Source of the DNA: Alteromonas sp. MMG017
GTDB taxonomy: Bacteria; Pseudomonadota; Gammaproteobacteria; Enterobacterales; Alteromonadaceae
DNA length: 64,000 bases
Assembly (NCBI RefSeq): GCF_018100795.1
Contig: NZ_JAGJDY010000016.1
Span: 31,573-95,572, forward strand
Reading direction: 5' to 3'
In this document: positions 46,048 to 54,952 of the stretch, piece by piece
How the letters are laid out: the number at the start of each line of letters is the position of its first letter
Numbering within the stretch: position 1 is the stretch's first letter
Notes under the pieces: model-generated
Told to the model about the DNA's origin: nothing
Databases searched by the model: none
What the model saw: only the letters and a program-made list of their open reading frames with translations
Position numbers and translations under genes: made by a program

Positions 46048-46722
46048 ATGAAAACATCACAGCGAATTTTACTTACGGCGCTCACCCTGTTTAATCGCCA
46101 TGGCGAGAACGGCGTTACCAGTGTGGACATTGCCATGGAGTTAGATATTAGCCCTGGCAATTTGTATTACCATTTCAAGGGTAAAGAAAGCATGGTGAGT
46201 GCGCTTATGCGTATGCATGAAAAGCAAATGCAGCGTGTATTGGTACCCAACGCGTTAGATTCTCTTACCGCAGAAGAGGTAATGTATTACTTATATCTGT
46301 TGGTAGACAGCTTGCACGTATTTCGGTTTATTTATCGAAGCCCCGCGGATATTGTTGAAAAATATCCGTTAATTGAAAAGCCGCGGAAGAATATTCTTTC
46401 AAGTTTACATAAGCAACTTTCTCAATTACTGACTACGTTAAACAATAAGAATGTGTTGGTTGCATCGCGTTCAGATCTGACGTTGCTGGTTGATCTGCTT
46501 AGCCTCATCATTACTCAGTCTTGTCAATTTGATGAAACTAACAGCCATATGGATGAAACATCTCAACGTTATCACGCGCTGTCGCTCATGATGGTTAGCT
46601 TACTTCCACGATTAGTACTCAGTGATGCTCAGCAAAACAGTATTGTAGATGCGTTGCGTTCACATGCATTAGCCAATGTCACTGAGCATGTGCCACAGGA
46701 TATGTTTAATACAAAGGAATAG
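46048..46722 (+). CDS. TetR/AcrR-family transcriptional regulator
   Basis: A 224-residue protein with N-terminal HTH around GENGVTSVDIAMELDISPGNLYYHFKGKESMV, a TetR signature. The C-terminal ligand domain is of unknown specificity. It lies between DUF445 and the WS/DGAT gene with gaps of 0 and 3 bases, so probably regulates this operon, though no clear palindromic operator was found upstream. Confidence 0.85.
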   Translation: MKTSQRILLTALTLFNRHGENGVTSVDIAMELDISPGNLYYHFKGKESMVSALMRMHEKQMQRVLVPNALDSLTAEEVMYYLYLLVDSLHVFRFIYRSPADIVEKYPLIEKPRKNILSSLHKQLSQLLTTLNNKNVLVASRSDLTLLVDLLSLIITQSCQFDETNSHMDETSQRYHALSLMMVSLLPRLVLSDAQQNSIVDALRSHALANVTEHVPQDMFNTKE

Positions 46723-46725
46723 TCG

Positions 46726-48165
46726 ATGAGTAAAACACTAAGTTTTCTTGATAAATCCTTTTGGATAACGGAATCTGATGACAACCCAAAACATGTTGGA
46801 TGCCTTCAATTACTAGAGATGCCAGAAGGGGCGCAAAGCCCTGAATATGTGCCTGCTATTTATAATGAAATTAAAGGGTTTGCCAAAGGAACATCACCGT
46901 TTAATTGCGTTGTAAAAACCGTGCTAGGCTATCCGGTTGGTCTTTCGCCAGTGAAACATTTGAATATGGATTACCATGTTCAATTGCATCATATTGACGA
47001 TGTGAGTGACCGACAGAATCTAGATGATTTTGCTGCGCAATTACACTCCGCACGATTAGATCCCGATAAACCTCTGTGGCAGTACCATTTCATCTTCGAT
47101 AGCAATAGTAATACTTATGCTATTTACGCCAAGGTACATCATATGTATGGCGATGGCGCGACCTTAGTGAGGTGGTTTCAATCTTGCTATGTTTCTGCTT
47201 CCAATAATGCTGAATTCACGCCTATCTGGGCGGTAAAACGACTACGACACAAACGCAACGACTCACCGAGTTTTTACAAACGCTTAGTGAGTGTGGGAAG
47301 CGCCATAAAAACGGGCTTCGATTTGCTGGTTATCTTGATTCGCATTTTTTTAAAACTGTTGAGAGTGAACCCCCATTACATGCCTGTGCCTTTTTCGGGC
47401 ACTAAAACCGTGTTGACAGGGCAAGTTGAAGCGGGAAGGGTAGTCACTACCACAGATATCGATTTTAAACGGGTAAAGGCCTTGGCTCGACGGACCCGTG
47501 CATCAGCCAATGAAATACTTCTGTGTGCATTTGATATCGGGGTTCATCGGTTACTGCAAGATCATGGTCAGGTTTTCAAAAAAGCATTGTTTACCAATAT
47601 GCCTATTAATCTTAGAAAGCCTGGAGAGAAAACCACAGGAAATAAAATTGCTATTGTGCCGGTACAGTTGGCGCATGGCGATCAGGACCCTTACCTTCGT
47701 TTACGCCAAATAATCATTAACCACAGAATTGTAAAACATGCTGCTATGCGAGCCCGACCAGCTTCCTTTAGCGGCTACACCATTGTGATCCAGTCCTTAG
47801 CGTTGGTATTTGAATGGCTTAAAATTTCCAATGTGGTTAAACCTATCGCTAATATTCTGGTATCGAACATACCTGGTCCACGAGATACGCGATATTTAAA
47901 AGACAGTAAGCTACTTGCCTGTTATCCCATCTCCACCATGACACCAGGCGGCGGAATAAATATCACCTTGATGACCTACGCAGGTGTGGCCAATGTAGGT
48001 ATTGTTTGCTGCAATAAAAATATAAGTACATTGAAGCCATTAGCAGGTTATGTGCAAGAAGCGTTCGAGATGTTAGAGGCTTGCATCGATAACCCTCGGC
48101 TGCGCATTACTGATATTGGGGAGCATGAAGAGTCGGTGCCTGTGTCGATTGTAAGCGAACACTAA
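46726..48165 (+). CDS. Wax ester synthase / diacylglycerol acyltransferase (WS/DGAT)
   Basis: A 479-residue bifunctional acyltransferase with the HHxxxDG active-site motif HHMYGDG (His138, His139, Asp143, Gly144), the SNIPGPRDTRY motif and a PLW motif (DPDKPLWQYH). It esterifies fatty alcohols or diacylglycerol using acyl-CoA, giving storage wax or triacylglycerol. The DUF1439-like gene converges on its end, overlapping by four bases. Confidence 0.9.
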   Translation: MSKTLSFLDKSFWITESDDNPKHVGCLQLLEMPEGAQSPEYVPAIYNEIKGFAKGTSPFNCVVKTVLGYPVGLSPVKHLNMDYHVQLHHIDDVSDRQNLDDFAAQLHSARLDPDKPLWQYHFIFDSNSNTYAIYAKVHHMYGDGATLVRWFQSCYVSASNNAEFTPIWAVKRLRHKRNDSPSFYKRLVSVGSAIKTGFDLLVILIRIFLKLLRVNPHYMPVPFSGTKTVLTGQVEAGRVVTTTDIDFKRVKALARRTRASANEILLCAFDIGVHRLLQDHGQVFKKALFTNMPINLRKPGEKTTGNKIAIVPVQLAHGDQDPYLRLRQIIINHRIVKHAAMRARPASFSGYTIVIQSLALVFEWLKISNVVKPIANILVSNIPGPRDTRYLKDSKLLACYPISTMTPGGGINITLMTYAGVANVGIVCCNKNISTLKPLAGYVQEAFEMLEACIDNPRLRITDIGEHEESVPVSIVSEH

Positions 48166-48875
48166 AAATAGAACCGAAGAGAGTCTTGTTCAACTCTAAC
48201 GCTTTTACCATAGCGAGCAAAAAGCACTTCCCGCCATTGGTCTTCGCGCATGATATGGTGAAGAGGGAGTGTGGCCATTTTATCCAATATGGCTTTTTCA
48301 ATTTGAGGCTTATGGAAATCAAGCACGGCTTGTTTCGAGCCACTTAAATAGAGCTTTAAATATTCTACTGCTTGGTCGGACGTGCCGACGGTTACCAGTG
48401 ACAATAAATTTTTTAGCGAGCGCCCAAACAAGGCATCCAAATTACCGGGTACAAAGCGGGAAAGCAAAAATTGGGTGTCCTTTAACAAGGCGTAGTCATC
48501 GTTCACCATAGTGATATTGTCTACCTGCTTATCGATAAAATAAAGGGTAGATTCATTTACGTTGTAATCCGGTGAGGCACTTAGTGTAATAATTAAGTGA
48601 GCCCGATAAATGGTCGTGTCTGCAACGTTAATGGTGATTGACGCTAATAATTGAATGCATAAGCGGTTTTCGGAGGCATTCAAGGTTAGTTTGCCACTGG
48701 TTACCACTACATTGGCTTGGCCTGCCGGTATGGCTAAGGGGAACGATTGAGGCAGATTTTCAGATAACAAAGTATTGAGTTCATCAGCTGAAAACTGATC
48801 GTAGCGAAGCCTTCCTAGCTTGATTAAAAGCTGGGAAATAAGAAGCATACCTCTGTCGCGTAAACCTAGTTTCAT
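48162..48875 (-). CDS. DUF1439-like protein, unknown function
   Basis: A 237-residue protein. After a 24-residue start with a mildly hydrophobic part, it shows FSADELNTLLSENLPQSFPL, alternating beta strands and the closing helices, resembling the DUF1439/YceB fold, which has a lipid-binding pocket. Unlike YceB there is no lipobox, so it may be cytosolic or membrane-associated. It converges with the WS/DGAT gene. The assignment is uncertain. Confidence 0.5.
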   Translation of the reverse strand: MKLGLRDRGMLLISQLLIKLGRLRYDQFSADELNTLLSENLPQSFPLAIPAGQANVVVTSGKLTLNASENRLCIQLLASITINVADTTIYRAHLIITLSASPDYNVNESTLYFIDKQVDNITMVNDDYALLKDTQFLLSRFVPGNLDALFGRSLKNLLSLVTVGTSDQAVEYLKLYLSGSKQAVLDFHKPQIEKAILDKMATLPLHHIMREDQWREVLFARYGKSVRVEQDSLRFYF

Positions 48876-48993
48876 TTTTTCATGCTATACGTTTAGTAGC
48901 TGGAACAAGCTGCAATCGACTTAACTCGTTATACATAAAACAGTTTTTAAAATATATAACATATCACTTTTAGATGGGCTGATTATTTTGATA

Positions 48994-49010
48994 GTCTGGT
49001 CTTACCACAA
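48994..49010 (+). promoter_or_regulatory. Putative FadR-like operator upstream of the GMC oxidoreductase
   Basis: The 17-mer GTCTGGTCTTACCACAA contains the core TGGT-N3-ACCA of the FadR palindrome (48997-49007). It lies in the divergent gap between the DUF1439-like gene and the GMC gene, 159 bases from the latter's start. Confidence 0.4.
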
Positions 49011-49168
49011 TGCTGCATATCATTTTATTTTTGATAATAAGTGACTAATACTAAGCATCTAATAATAAGAGTCGGCACAGCTCAGTCATGCGTCTACAAT
49101 TCGTAATTGCATAGTAATACAGGCATTAACTGAGTATTTCACCGCGTAAAAGTGTTTTGGAGCAATGC

Positions 49169-50815
49169 ATGAATGAGATTCAGGGTAAGTATGACTATAT
49201 CATCGTAGGCGGGGGGTCTGCAGGTGCGGTATTAGCGGCGCGATTATCTGAAAACCCAGCCCTGAAAATACTGATGCTTGAAGCCGGTACTAAAGACACT
49301 AATCCGCTTATTCATATTCCTTTTGGTTTATCGCTATTAAGCCGTTTTGAAGGCATAGGGTGGGGGTATCATACCGCACCACAAAAAGAACTGTACGATC
49401 GTGAGCTATTTTGGCCTAGAGGAAAAACCCTAGGCGGCAGCAGTTCAGTTAATGCTATGTGTTATATTCGTGGCCAAAAAGAAGACTACGATTATTGGGT
49501 AGAGGAGGGCGCAGTTGGCTGGGGTTTTGAGGACGTGCTGCCCTACTTCAAACGCTCTGAAAACTTCTTCAAAGGTGAAGACGAATTCCATGGAGAAGGT
49601 GGGCCGCTGCATGTTTCTCAACTTAAGCACACCAGCGTGCTTTCTGAGGCTTTCGTTGAAGCCGCAAGCCACGCAGATTTTAATGTTGTAGATGATTTTA
49701 ACCGCGATATACGTGAAGGCATTGGCTATTATCATGTTACACAAGTCAACGGACAGCGTTGCTCAACCGCAAAAGGCTATTTAAGCCAAGCACTTCACCG
49801 TAATAATCTTACCGTGCTAACCGGTGTGGCTGCGGAGAAAGTATTATTTGACGACACCAGAGCCACTGGCGTGCAAGTGCGTGAAAAAGGCAAAATTGCG
49901 CGGTATTTTATTAATAGGGACGCGGCTAATAGTGAAGTAATTCTCTGCGGTGGGGCTATTAATTCTCCGCAACTACTTATGCTTTCAGGTATAGGGCCAA
50001 GAAGCGAGTTGGAAGATAAAGGCATTTATGTCATGAATGACCTTCCAGGGGTGGGGCAAAACTTACAAGACCACCTAGACGCCATTGTTCAATTTACCTG
50101 TAAAGCACGAGAAGGTTATGCGATTGCTGCTGGTGCATTACCTTCGTACATAAAGGCGTCGTACGATTATCTTTTTCACAGAAAAGGAATTTATTCTTCT
50201 AATGTGGCAGAAGCGGGGGGCTTTGTAAGTTCAAGCCTTGCTACCCGTGGCCCAGACATTCAATTTCATTTCTTGCCCGCTATATTAGATGATCACGGGC
50301 GAAAGTTTGCCTTTGGTTACGGATACGGCCTGCATGTATGTTGTTTGTACCCCAAGAGCAAAGGCAGTATTACACTGCAAAGCAGCCATCCTGCCGATCA
50401 CCCCCTTATCGACCCTGGTTACCTTACGGAACCTGAAGATAGGCAAGTGATGATTGAAGGCATACGAATGGCAAGAAAGCTTTTATCCGCTCCTGTATTT
50501 GATAAATTTGAAGGCAGTGAACTGCATCCAGGCACTGATGCTGAGTCTGATGAAGCGCTTCTTGAGTTTTTAAGGGAGCGAGCTGAAACCATTTATCACC
50601 CTATTGGCACCTGTAAAATGGGCAGCGATGATGATCCTATGGCAGTGGTCGATAACCAGCTTAGAGTCAGGGGCGTTAAGGGCCTGCGAGTGGTAGATGC
50701 TTCTGTCATGCCAAGCCTTATTGGCGGAAACACTAATGCGCCCACAATCATGATTGCAGAGCGAGCGGTAGATTTTATCAAAGCCGAGCATGAAGGGCTT
50801 GCTGCACCCATTTAA
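49169..50815 (+). CDS. GMC-family FAD-dependent alcohol/choline dehydrogenase
   Basis: The ATG at 49169 has GGAG six bases upstream; the frame also opens at a TTG at 49157. The 548-residue product has the FAD fold YIIVGGGSAGAVLAARLSE, the GMC signature GKTLGGSSSVNAM, and the C-terminal His/Asn active site around GTCKMGSD and GGNTNAPTIMIAERA. Relatives are BetA and AlkJ-like membrane alcohol dehydrogenases. Proximity to fatty-acid genes favours oxidation of an alcohol to an aldehyde, not proven. It lacks a partner betB. Confidence 0.88.
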   Translation: MNEIQGKYDYIIVGGGSAGAVLAARLSENPALKILMLEAGTKDTNPLIHIPFGLSLLSRFEGIGWGYHTAPQKELYDRELFWPRGKTLGGSSSVNAMCYIRGQKEDYDYWVEEGAVGWGFEDVLPYFKRSENFFKGEDEFHGEGGPLHVSQLKHTSVLSEAFVEAASHADFNVVDDFNRDIREGIGYYHVTQVNGQRCSTAKGYLSQALHRNNLTVLTGVAAEKVLFDDTRATGVQVREKGKIARYFINRDAANSEVILCGGAINSPQLLMLSGIGPRSELEDKGIYVMNDLPGVGQNLQDHLDAIVQFTCKAREGYAIAAGALPSYIKASYDYLFHRKGIYSSNVAEAGGFVSSSLATRGPDIQFHFLPAILDDHGRKFAFGYGYGLHVCCLYPKSKGSITLQSSHPADHPLIDPGYLTEPEDRQVMIEGIRMARKLLSAPVFDKFEGSELHPGTDAESDEALLEFLRERAETIYHPIGTCKMGSDDDPMAVVDNQLRVRGVKGLRVVDASVMPSLIGGNTNAPTIMIAERAVDFIKAEHEGLAAPI

Positions 50816-50823
50816 CCGATAGG

Positions 50824-51432
50824 CTAGTTTTTCGGCACTTGCATAAATAAATCGGCGGCGCAGTCACACATTTCATCGATGTGGCTGCGGTCCGCATAAA
50901 TTCCATCAATCAATAGTCGTGCAATGCCATGCAAGGTGCCCCACGTCACTTGCGCCATGCGAAGCGCATCTTGCCCGGCTGGAAGTAGGCCTGTTTGCTG
51001 CCAGTATTTCGTCATATCTACTTGAAACTGAAAGCAGGGGTAAGCTACTTCTTTTAGCCCCTGTGTAGCGCCATTGTCGTGCCAGATAGTACGGCCGAAC
51101 ATAAGCTCATACATTTGCGGGTTATCCGCCGCGTACCCTATATATTCATGAATAAACTGACGAAAACGCGACTGTGGTGCCACATCATGTTGATCGAAAA
51201 TTCGCTTAGCGTTGGTGTGCCACTGGCTAAAACCTTTTGCTGCAATAGCGCTTAACAAGGCGCTTTTGTCTTTGAAGTGGTGATAGGGGGCGGTTCGCGA
51301 CACGCCAGCATCTTCCGCAAGCTTTCTCAGTGACAAGCTGTCTATACCGAATTCTGCCACCCGTTTGGTTGCCGCTTCTAATAAAGCGGTGCGCAAATCG
51401 CCATGATGATAAGTTTGTGCTGCGTTTGTCAT
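50824..51432 (-). CDS. TetR/AcrR-family repressor
   Basis: Start taken as the ATG at 51432 (MTNAAQTYHHGDLR); the frame is open to 51447. Roughly 202 residues with HTH SLRKLAEDAGVSRTAPYHHFKDKSALLSAI. It diverges from the enoyl-CoA hydratase gene and converges with the GMC gene. A palindrome over the -35 of the divergent promoter is its likely operator, so it probably represses echA-fadH. Confidence 0.87.
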   Translation of the reverse strand: MTNAAQTYHHGDLRTALLEAATKRVAEFGIDSLSLRKLAEDAGVSRTAPYHHFKDKSALLSAIAAKGFSQWHTNAKRIFDQHDVAPQSRFRQFIHEYIGYAADNPQMYELMFGRTIWHDNGATQGLKEVAYPCFQFQVDMTKYWQQTGLLPAGQDALRMAQVTWGTLHGIARLLIDGIYADRSHIDEMCDCAADLFMQVPKN

Positions 51433-51480
51433 ACTGGTGTAAACCAAACCCTATTTTATGGTTGAGACGAATAGATAACG

Positions 51481-51519
51481 TTTTATCTTGACAGTGTCAA
51501 CATTGCATTTTATCTTGAC
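51481..51519 (+). promoter_or_regulatory. Promoter of the echA-fadH unit with TetR-type operator
   Basis: TTGACA (51488-51493) and TATCTT (51511-51516) are 17 bases apart, a near-consensus promoter. A palindrome TTGACAGTGTCAA (51488-51500) covers the -35. The 12-mer TTTTATCTTGAC occurs twice, at 51481 and 51508, a 27-base interval. Both features fit repression by the divergent TetR protein. Confidence 0.65.
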
Positions 51520-51556
51520 GCCGTCTAGTTTGCAAAAATGTTAACAGGAGAATGAA

Positions 51557-52423
51557 GTGGAAGCCGAGTCAATGTCGCAAGAAAACCCGTATTCAACCCT
51601 TGAAGTAATACACGAGGGATATATTGCAAAGGTCGTGCTAAACAGGCCAGAAGCTATGAATAGTATGAACCCAGCCTTTTGGACAGAATTCCCTGCTGCC
51701 ATTCGCGCGATAGACGATGAGGGCACTGCTCGCGTTATTATCATTTCTTCTACCGGAAAGCATTTTTCTGCCGGCATGGACTTGTCGGTATTTTTGAACA
51801 TGGCAAAAGACTTTAAAGGCGACCCGTCACGTCGCGCTGAACGCATGCGTCGCATGGTGATGCTATTGCAAGACAGCTTCACGGCCATAGAGCAAGCCCG
51901 CATGCCGGTAATTGGGGCAGTACAAGGCGGTGCCATTGGCGGCGCAGTAGATTTACTTAGTGCATGCGACATGCGTTATTGCACCAGCGATGCCTTCTTT
52001 ACTATAAAAGAAACGCAATTAGGCATGACCGCCGATGTGGGCACACTGCAGCGTTTACCTAAGCTTATTCCTATTGGTGTGGTGAAAGAGTTGGCGTATA
52101 CCGGCCGTAATTTTGGCGCTCAAGAAGCCCAGCAGTTAGGCTTTGTGAATAAGGTGTTTGACAGCCAAGACGTCATGCTAAAAGAAGTCATGAAGCTAGC
52201 TCAGTCTATCGCGATGAATTCTCCCGTCGCAGTAGCAGGCACGAAAACCATGATTAATTACGCTACAGAGCACACTATTGCTGAGAGCTTAACTTACATG
52301 GCCACTTGGCAAGCAGGCATGTTCCAAATGGAAGATGTGATGAAAGCCATGGAAGCACAGAAAACCCAATCGCTTCCTGATTTTGAGCCACTTCATGGCG
52401 CAGTAAATAAAATGAAAGACTAG
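51557..52423 (+). CDS. Enoyl-CoA hydratase/isomerase (crotonase) family protein
   Basis: A 288-residue protein (GTG start, AGGAG six bases upstream). Crotonase motifs: LNRPEAMNSMNPAF, the oxyanion hole in STGKHFSAGMDLSVF and GAVQGGAIGGAVDLLSACDMRY, where Glu of the second catalytic pair is replaced by Asp/other, so specificity may be isomerase rather than hydratase. KETQLGMTADVGTLQRLPK is like delta3,5-delta2,4-dienoyl-CoA isomerase (ECH1). That fits the following fadH gene in degradation of unsaturated acyl chains. Confidence 0.88.
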   Translation: MEAESMSQENPYSTLEVIHEGYIAKVVLNRPEAMNSMNPAFWTEFPAAIRAIDDEGTARVIIISSTGKHFSAGMDLSVFLNMAKDFKGDPSRRAERMRRMVMLLQDSFTAIEQARMPVIGAVQGGAIGGAVDLLSACDMRYCTSDAFFTIKETQLGMTADVGTLQRLPKLIPIGVVKELAYTGRNFGAQEAQQLGFVNKVFDSQDVMLKEVMKLAQSIAMNSPVAVAGTKTMINYATEHTIAESLTYMATWQAGMFQMEDVMKAMEAQKTQSLPDFEPLHGAVNKMKD

Positions 52424-52509
52424 CGTGCAGGCGACCGAATAGCCTACGTGAAACACAAAGTAAAAACAGAATACAAAAGCATTAAGAAACAGGCACTAGT
52501 TAAGGATTT

Positions 52510-54555
52510 ATGATGAATACGACCGTTACCGATCATCCTGTATACCCAAGTTTATTTCGCCCGTTAGATTTAGGTTTTACCCAGCTTAAAAACCGCGTAT
52601 TAATGGGCTCTATGCATACTGGCTTAGAAGAAATGCCTAAGGGCCATAAGCATATGGCGGCGTTTTATGCAGAACGTGCTAGAGGCGGTGTCGCCCTTAT
52701 TGTTACCGGCGGTATTGGGCCAAACGAAGAAGGCTCAACCCATCCCTCAACTCGCCGATTAGACACAGACGAAGCCATTAATCATCACAAAGAAGTCACC
52801 GATGCCGTGCATATTGCGGGTGGTAAAATTTGTATGCAAATTTTGCATACAGGTCGCTACGCCTATAGCGATAAATTGGTAGCGCCTTCTGCGGTGCAAG
52901 CGCCCATTAACCCCTTTAAGCCAAAGGCATTAGAAGACGACGAAATTGAACAGCAAATTAAAGATTTCGTATTCTCAGCCACCCAAGCACAACGCGCTGG
53001 ATATGACGGCGTAGAGATCATGGGCTCGGAAGGTTATTTCTTAAACCAGTTTATTGCCAAGCGCACTAACCACAGAGACGATGATTGGGGCGGCGAATAT
53101 GAAAACCGTATCCGGTTGCCTATAGAAGTGGTGCGCCGTGTACGCGAAGCAGTAGGTAAGCACTTTATCATTATTTACCGTTTATCTATGCTAGACCTTG
53201 TTGAAGGTGGCTCAAACTACGAAGAAGTGGTTAAGCTTGGCAAAGAAATTGAAAAAGCCGGTGCCACTATTATCAATACCGGCATTGGTTGGCACGAAGC
53301 CCGTATTCCTACTATTGCTACAAAAGTACCCAGAGCTGCATTTACGTGGGTGACGGCGAAATTCCGCGAAGCTTTGAGTATTCCTGTTATTACCTCAAAC
53401 AGAATTAATACGCCGGAAGTAGCGGAAGAAGTGTTGGCACGTGGTGATGCAGATATGGTGTCGATGGCACGCCCTTTCTTGGCCGATTCCGACTTCGTAC
53501 GTAAAGCACAACAAAATCGCGCAGACGAAATAAACACCTGTATTGGCTGTAACCAAGCCTGTCTTGACCATGTATTCAATGGCAAGTTAACCAGCTGTTT
53601 GGTTAACCCTCGCGCGTGTCACGAGTTAGAGCTAAACGTTGTACCGGCCGATACTAAAAAACGCATTGCGGTAGTAGGTGCAGGGCCAGCTGGCTTAGCA
53701 TCTGCCGTAACGTCTGCCCAGCGTGGTCACGACGTAGTGATTTACGACAGCGCCGCTGAAATTGGTGGTCAATTCAATGTAGCGAAACAGATTCCGGGTA
53801 AAGAAGAGTTTTACGAAACCTTACGTTACTTCGCTCGTCAAATTGAGCTGCATAAGAACATTACGTTAAAGCTTAATACCAGAGTTGATGCAGCCATGCT
53901 TAACGACGAAGGCTTTGACGAAGTGATGGTGGCCACAGGTATTAAACCGCGCACGCCTGCCATTGAAGGTGTTGAGCATGGAAAAGTGATGAGCTACCTA
54001 GATGTACTGAAAGCGAAAAAGCCAGTGGGGCAGCGCGTAGCCATCATTGGTGCTGGTGGTATTGGCTTCGATACAGCAGAGTTTTTATCACACGGAAAAT
54101 CGACCCCAAGCCAAGATATACCCGCGTTTATGAAAGAGTGGGGCATTGATATGACCTTTACCGCTCGCTCAGGCATTGAAGGGGTTAAGCCTCAGCCAGA
54201 GCCTTCTAGTCGCGAAATATTCTTGCTACAACGTAAAACCAATAAAGTGGGCGCAGGCTTGGGTAAAACCACAGGCTGGGCACACCGAGTAGGGTTATTA
54301 GCAAAAGGGGTTAAAATGATCCCAGGCGTAACTTACGACAAAATTGACGATGAAGGCTTACACATTACCGTAGGCGGTGAAAGCCAACTGCTTGCCGTTG
54401 ATAACGTAATTATTTGTGCTGGCCAAGAGCCGATGCGCGACATTGTTGAAGGGCTTAATATGCCTTATCACCTAATTGGTGGTGCCGATGAAGCGCTAGA
54501 GCTAGATGCAAAGCGAGCTATCGACCAAGGTACGCGAGTGTGCGCAGCGGTTTAA
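52510..54555 (+). CDS. fadH: NADPH-dependent 2,4-dienoyl-CoA reductase
   Basis: A 681-residue multidomain flavoprotein. The N-terminal FMN TIM barrel begins LFRPLDLGFTQLKNRVLMGSMHTGLEE; iron-sulfur cysteines are in CIGCNQACLDHVF and TSCLVNPRA; the FAD domain shows VVGAGPAGLASAV and the NADPH domain AIIGAGGIGFDTAEF. It reduces 2,4-dienoyl-CoA for beta-oxidation of polyunsaturated acids. It follows the crotonase gene after 86 bases and a clear terminator follows it. Confidence 0.96.
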   Translation: MMNTTVTDHPVYPSLFRPLDLGFTQLKNRVLMGSMHTGLEEMPKGHKHMAAFYAERARGGVALIVTGGIGPNEEGSTHPSTRRLDTDEAINHHKEVTDAVHIAGGKICMQILHTGRYAYSDKLVAPSAVQAPINPFKPKALEDDEIEQQIKDFVFSATQAQRAGYDGVEIMGSEGYFLNQFIAKRTNHRDDDWGGEYENRIRLPIEVVRRVREAVGKHFIIIYRLSMLDLVEGGSNYEEVVKLGKEIEKAGATIINTGIGWHEARIPTIATKVPRAAFTWVTAKFREALSIPVITSNRINTPEVAEEVLARGDADMVSMARPFLADSDFVRKAQQNRADEINTCIGCNQACLDHVFNGKLTSCLVNPRACHELELNVVPADTKKRIAVVGAGPAGLASAVTSAQRGHDVVIYDSAAEIGGQFNVAKQIPGKEEFYETLRYFARQIELHKNITLKLNTRVDAAMLNDEGFDEVMVATGIKPRTPAIEGVEHGKVMSYLDVLKAKKPVGQRVAIIGAGGIGFDTAEFLSHGKSTPSQDIPAFMKEWGIDMTFTARSGIEGVKPQPEPSSREIFLLQRKTNKVGAGLGKTTGWAHRVGLLAKGVKMIPGVTYDKIDDEGLHITVGGESQLLAVDNVIICAGQEPMRDIVEGLNMPYHLIGGADEALELDAKRAIDQGTRVCAAV

Positions 54556-54634
54556 GTTGATGTTGTGTGCATTACAGTGGGGTTGAAGGTACGTTAGTAT
54601 TTACTGACTCTGATATATTGATAACCTTCTAAAA

Positions 54635-54665
54635 GCCCTATCCCAGCGAGGATAGGCCTTTTTAT
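54635..54665 (+). terminator. Rho-independent terminator after fadH
   Basis: CCTATCC pairs with GGATAGG around a six-base loop (54637-54656), followed by CCTTTTT. Confidence 0.75.
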
Positions 54666-54952
54666 TTGCTGTGTTATTTTACAGGCAGCTTGGTGCAAGT
54701 AGCTGTAATTGGGGCTTTGTTGATATAGGTATACGGCAGCTTTGTACGTGAAGCAGTCCCTCGCATCCTGATAATTCAATGGGCTGCAATGAGCAATCAG
54801 GAGCTATCGGAGTCGAACGACTGCTTTGCCCAAGAAAGCGGACGTAGCTATTTATTGTGTATTGGTTACTTTATCTAAAATCAATTAGCGAACCATGTAC
54901 CATTATTAAACCTTAGGCAAACGTAAAACTACAAGATTTGTAGATATGAGTA
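54666..54952. other. Intergenic region before the metal-resistance module
   Basis: No gene is seen. A short open frame on the minus strand (54594-54779) overlaps the terminator and reads as noise. The 15-mer GGCTGCAATGAGCAA at 54782-54796 resembles GGCTGCAATTGGCAA at 63512-63526, on the far side of the module. Nearby text ending AAAGCGGACGT (54835-54845) looks like a degraded relic. Confidence 0.4.

Noticed and set aside
54594..54779. 61-residue minus-strand open frame after fadH
   Set aside because: It crosses the fadH terminator hairpin and has no ribosome site or domain pattern.
54790..54845. tRNA-like text (GGAGTCGAACGAC) near the left edge of the metal module
   Set aside because: It resembles a T-arm at first glance, but no acceptor, D or anticodon stems can be drawn around it.
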